NCBI GenBank assembly: GCA_029866125.1
Contig: JARWZZ010000004.1
Span: 186,001 to 250,000 of the forward strand
Source of the DNA: Limnobacter sp.
Lineage (GTDB): Bacteria > Pseudomonadota > Gammaproteobacteria > Burkholderiales > Burkholderiaceae_B
Length of the DNA stretch: 64,000 nucleotides
Direction: 5' to 3'
This document shows positions 61,149 to 64,000 of the stretch, in pieces. Position 1 is the stretch's first letter. The number at the start of each line of letters is the position of its first letter. The notes under the pieces are model-generated. The model was not told the origin of the DNA. It worked only from the letters and a program-made list of their open reading frames with translations, and did not search any database. A program made the position numbers and the translations under genes.

Positions 61149-61940
61149 CTAAAGGGTGATCTCTACTAATAATTCGTCTTTTGCAATACCACTGAGCACT
61201 TTGCCCTTGTCGGTTTTGACTTTGACGGTGTTTCCTTGTTCTGCATCTTCCAATGTAATTCCACTGCCTGCGATCTGAAAGCCGGGGCCTGTAATCAATA
61301 CTTTTACCTGCTCGCCCCGCTTGATCAGGGATTTGCCTTTGAGTAAGTCCGCACGCAAGGCCGTACCTGGGTAAATGGCCCGCGCGGCAGACTTTTGCGT
61401 CAGGTGTGACAATTCACTGACCCAGCCTGTATGAAGAGTGGCGATGTCTAGAATCTTTTGCTCCAGCTTTTCAGGGCTGATGGGCTCGCCAGCGGCAATC
61501 ATTTCCCGAGTGACCCACACAGGCGAAAAAACTTTCACATCCACACCCACAAAAAATGGGGCGGTGGTGGAGCCCACACATTGCACTTCCAAAAATGTAC
61601 GGCCCCACATTTTGTGGCCGCGGCTATTGGAGAAAAGTGCCACCGGGCAGCTTGCGCTTCCAATGCGGGGGTCGGCTTTACTCAAGTCGATTTGTACTTG
61701 GGCGCCTGCGGGCAGGGTGTCCAAGGCGACTAACTTATTGAGGTTTTCCTGGCTGACCCAAGCTTGGCTAGGGGCTGCTGCGCTTGTGTTTGCGGTTTTG
61801 TTTGCACTGGCCGCTGGGCGGGTTACGGTTTTAAAAGTCAGACCTTGGGCTTGGGCTTGCACGTGCACAAACCCTGCAATACAGATCGCAGTGGTGGATG
61901 CAAATAGGCCTAAAGTTTTCAGAATTTGTGCCGTAAACAT
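61149..61940 (-). CDS. flgA: flagellar P-ring assembly protein FlgA
   Basis: Periplasmic chaperone for FlgI. Signal peptide MFTAQILKTLGLFASTTAICIAGFVHVQAQAQG (ATG 61940, with GAGGA nine bases upstream), a variable middle, and a C-terminal SAF/FlgA domain with VWVTREMIAAGEPISPEKLEQKILDIATLHTGWVS, LIKRGEQVKVLITGPGFQIAGSGITLEDAEQGNTVKVK. 263 residues. A longer reading (MYPIERTF at 61967) is possible. Divergent from flgB. Confidence 0.93.
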   Translation of the reverse strand: MFTAQILKTLGLFASTTAICIAGFVHVQAQAQGLTFKTVTRPAASANKTANTSAAAPSQAWVSQENLNKLVALDTLPAGAQVQIDLSKADPRIGSASCPVALFSNSRGHKMWGRTFLEVQCVGSTTAPFFVGVDVKVFSPVWVTREMIAAGEPISPEKLEQKILDIATLHTGWVSELSHLTQKSAARAIYPGTALRADLLKGKSLIKRGEQVKVLITGPGFQIAGSGITLEDAEQGNTVKVKTDKGKVLSGIAKDELLVEITL

Positions 61941-62142
61941 AGGAAAAGTCCTCTCGATGGGGTACATCCTAGACCCGCGCCCGTTACTCTGTAATCGCAA
62001 ATAAGGGGGGTAAAGGTATTCTTCTCGCCCCTTTGCTTTTGCAATTGCTCTCCCATAATGCAATGCATGAACAAGGCTTTATTGCGCTCCAAGTTGGTGT
62101 TTCCAGCGTGGCGATGCGGTAAAGCAAGCCCAGGAGCGCTTC

Positions 62143-62604
62143 ATGCTGAACAAGATTGCCGACTCACTACAGTTTTCCACCGACACGCTGCAACTGCGCG
62201 CCCGTCGGCAGGAGGTATTGACATCGAATATTGCCAACGTGGATACACCCAACTACAAGGCTGTGGATTTTGATTTCAAATCCGCACTGGCCAATTTGGG
62301 TAACAAGGCAGCAGGCAGCCCCTCAATGAATTCCTCATTCAACTCTACAACTGGACAAACCGGTTTGATGCAAACCCATGCTGGCCACATTGGCGGTGGC
62401 GCCGTGGGTGGTAGCGGAAAAATGTCCACTGCAGCCATGTTGGAATTCCGTCGGAATGTGAACCCAGCGATGGACAACAACACTGTCGACATTGAAAAAG
62501 AGCGTGCTGCATTTGCAGAGAACGCAGTGAAATACGAAGCCGCCATTCGCAGCATCAACGGGAAAATTTCCACGTTGAAGTCCGCGATGGGTCAGGGCCA
62601 ATAA
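62143..62604 (+). CDS. flgB: flagellar basal-body rod protein FlgB
   Basis: Proximal rod protein, 153 residues. N-terminal LNKIADSLQFSTDTLQLRARRQEVLTSNIANVDTPNYKAVDFDFKSAL is the rod/hook family motif; the C-terminal helix FAENAVKYEAAIRSINGKISTLKSAMGQ is typical. First of a flgBCDE run on the plus strand, divergent from flgA. Confidence 0.95.
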   Translation: MLNKIADSLQFSTDTLQLRARRQEVLTSNIANVDTPNYKAVDFDFKSALANLGNKAAGSPSMNSSFNSTTGQTGLMQTHAGHIGGGAVGGSGKMSTAAMLEFRRNVNPAMDNNTVDIEKERAAFAENAVKYEAAIRSINGKISTLKSAMGQGQ

Positions 62605-62619
62605 GGTTAGGAGCAAAGC

Positions 62620-63042
62620 ATGTCGCTATTTAACTCTTTCAAACTGGCAGGTAGCGCGATGCAGGCGCAAACCCAGCGCTTGAACACGGTTGCTAGTAAC
62701 TTGGCCAACGTGGAAACCGCAGCCAGCAAACCTGAAGATGTTTACAAACCCCGCAAGGTAATTTTTGAAGCTGCGCTAGACAAGGCAAAACCCGGAAGTG
62801 CAGCCATGGCCAACAGTGTGGAAGTGAAGAAGGTAATTGCAGAAGAAGTCGAGCCCCGCAAGTTGTACGACCCCAAGCATCCAATGGCGGATGAGCAGGG
62901 TTATGTGTACATGCCCAATGTAAGCGCGGTTGAAGAAATGGTGGACATGATGGCCGCATCCCGTAGCTACCAGTCCAATGCCGAGGTGATGAACACGGCG
63001 AAATCCCTGATGCTGAAAACACTCAGCATTGGTCAGAACTGA
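62620..63042 (+). CDS. flgC: flagellar basal-body rod protein FlgC
   Basis: Rod protein, 140 residues. FKLAGSAMQAQTQRLNTVASNLANVETAASKPEDVYKPRKVIFE at the N-terminus, and NVSAVEEMVDMMAASRSYQSNAEVMNTAKSLMLKTLSIGQ at the C-terminus, the rod-protein polymerisation helix. The ribosome site AGGAG lies 9 bases before the ATG, 15 bases after flgB. Confidence 0.96.
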   Translation: MSLFNSFKLAGSAMQAQTQRLNTVASNLANVETAASKPEDVYKPRKVIFEAALDKAKPGSAAMANSVEVKKVIAEEVEPRKLYDPKHPMADEQGYVYMPNVSAVEEMVDMMAASRSYQSNAEVMNTAKSLMLKTLSIGQN

Positions 63043-63060
63043 TTGAAGGAGTAATACGCA

Positions 63061-63732
63061 ATGGCGATCAACACAACAATGAATGCATCAAACCCGGTAG
63101 GGAAAGCTGCAGCCAAGTTGACCAAAGAAGACAACAGCCCTGAGGCAATCCAAGATCGATTTATGTCATTGATGATCGCCCAGCTGAAAAATCAGGACCC
63201 TTTGGCGCCGATGGACAACTCCCAAGTGACCAGCCAAATGGCGCAGCTCAATACCGTAACCGGTATTAGCGACATGAACAAAACCATGGAAAGAATGGCA
63301 GCTGGCCTCACCGGAAATCAAACCGTGCAGGCCACTGGCATGTTGGGCCGCACTGTGATGTTGGAAGGCAATTCACTGACGCTAAAAGGCGCCAAATCTG
63401 AAGGTGCATTTGAGCTGAAACAAGCAGCTGACAAAGTGTCTGTGAATGTGAAAGACCGCGCAGGCAATGTGGTGCAAAGTTTGGACATGGGTGCACAAAG
63501 CAAAGGTGTGCTTGAGTTTGACTGGGATGGAAAAAATACCGATGGCAAAACCGTGGTGGACGGCCAATACACTTTTGAAGTGATTGCGACTGCAGCGGGC
63601 CAGCCTGCAGCATCCGTGGCTTTGTCTAAAACTGTGGTGCAAGGCTTAAGGAATGGCGGTGCTGATGGTGCGTTGTTGCTGACGTCAGACGGTAGTGAAG
63701 TGTCGATGAGCGACATCAAACAAATTTTCTGA
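63061..63732 (+). CDS. flgD: flagellar hook-capping protein FlgD
   Basis: Hook scaffolding protein, 223 residues. N-terminal EAIQDRFMSLMIAQLKNQDPLAPMDNSQVTSQMAQLNTVTGI is the FlgD signature, followed by the Tudor-like and FnIII-like capping domain (VMLEGNSLTLKGAKSEGAFEL; GVLEFDWDGKNTDGKTVVDGQYTFEVIATAAG). An AAGGAG site precedes the ATG. Confidence 0.95.
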   Translation: MAINTTMNASNPVGKAAAKLTKEDNSPEAIQDRFMSLMIAQLKNQDPLAPMDNSQVTSQMAQLNTVTGISDMNKTMERMAAGLTGNQTVQATGMLGRTVMLEGNSLTLKGAKSEGAFELKQAADKVSVNVKDRAGNVVQSLDMGAQSKGVLEFDWDGKNTDGKTVVDGQYTFEVIATAAGQPAASVALSKTVVQGLRNGGADGALLLTSDGSEVSMSDIKQIF

Positions 63733-63789
63733 ACCACTGGTTCAGACCCTTTTTAAAAAAATTTAGACTTCTTTTGACTGGAGTGCAAT

Positions 63790-64000
63790 ATGGGATTCGG
63801 CGGAACTTTTCAGCAGGGCTTGAGCGGATTGAACGCAGCCCAACGTGGTTTGGAAGTGATTGCAAACAACGTGTCTAACGCAAACGTAATCGGTTTCAAA
63901 TCATCACAAGCGCAGTTCTCTGACGTATTCGCTCGGGCTTTTTCTGGCGGTGCTGGTAACAACAACGTGGGTTTGGGTACCCAGTTGAGTGGGGTTCAAC
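63790..64000 (+). CDS. flgE: flagellar hook protein FlgE, N-terminal part
   Basis: Seventy codons to the window end. MGFGGTFQQGLSGLNAAQRGLEVIANNVSNANVIGFKSSQAQFSDVF-type sequence is the hook family's start, with NNVSNANVIGFK the conserved rod/hook motif. The start follows flgD by 57 bases, including a T-rich stretch. The rest lies outside the window. Confidence 0.94.
   Translation, partial: MGFGGTFQQGLSGLNAAQRGLEVIANNVSNANVIGFKSSQAQFSDVFARAFSGGAGNNNVGLGTQLSGVQ

Overview
The window looks like a chromosomal segment of a beta-proteobacterium in the Burkholderiales. The run aroA-cmk-rpsA-ihfB-lapA-lapB-hldA-hldD, the rpmG-rpmB pair, a PA2778/PA2779-type pair and a flagellar flhA-flhF-flhG-fliA run all fit that group. 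The moderate base composition and the gene complement suggest a Limnobacter-like free-living flagellate, but this is an inference from gene content, not a database match. There is no CRISPR array, prophage or insertion sequence in the window.

Layout: 1-9.8 kb carries the end of hisC, tyrA, a small unknown gene, aroA, cmk, rpsA, ihfB, the LPS-assembly genes lapA/lapB and two heptose genes (kinase hldA and epimerase hldD). 9.8-16.2 kb holds a candidate small protein gene, rpmG-rpmB, radC, an FKBP isomerase, ispH, a CNNM-type CBS membrane protein, trhO and a GST-like gene. 16.2-22.5 kb is a fatty-acid module (FabG4-type reductase, thiolase, MaoC hydratase) facing a TetR regulator. TTAC-N6-GTAA sites lie in front of the reductase and the regulator, and a near match lies in front of prpE. 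An orphan ferric-iron binding protein follows. 22.5-36.4 kb has prpE, rdgC, ndh, unknown genes, a carbonic-anhydrase-fold protein that has lost its zinc ligands, class I fumarase, a YqhA-like protein, acs and a sodium:solute symporter, giving an acetate/propionate uptake and activation theme.

36.4-43.4 kb contains a lipoprotein, a MocR regulator divergent from DUF2917 and EamA genes, an HSL-type esterase, and a 2,4-dienoyl-CoA reductase divergent from a PadR regulator with a perfect palindrome between them. 43.5-45.8 kb holds two convergent membrane-associated genes of unknown function, the least explained part of the window. 45.9-52.5 kb has a membrane-anchored spermidine-synthase-like protein, tRNA-Ser(GGA), a methyltransferase, ohr/ohrR, the PA2778/PA2779 pair and a zinc-ribbon membrane protein.

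52.5-64 kb is flagellar: flhA-flhF-flhG-like-fliA, a histidine kinase and response regulator, flgN-flgM and flgA on the minus strand, and flgBCDE on the plus strand, running off the window. Sigma-28 type promoters precede flhA and flgM, so fliA probably activates both its own operon and its own anti-sigma factor. The flhG-like gene keeps the FlhF-stimulating DQAxxLR motif but lacks the ATPase P-loop.
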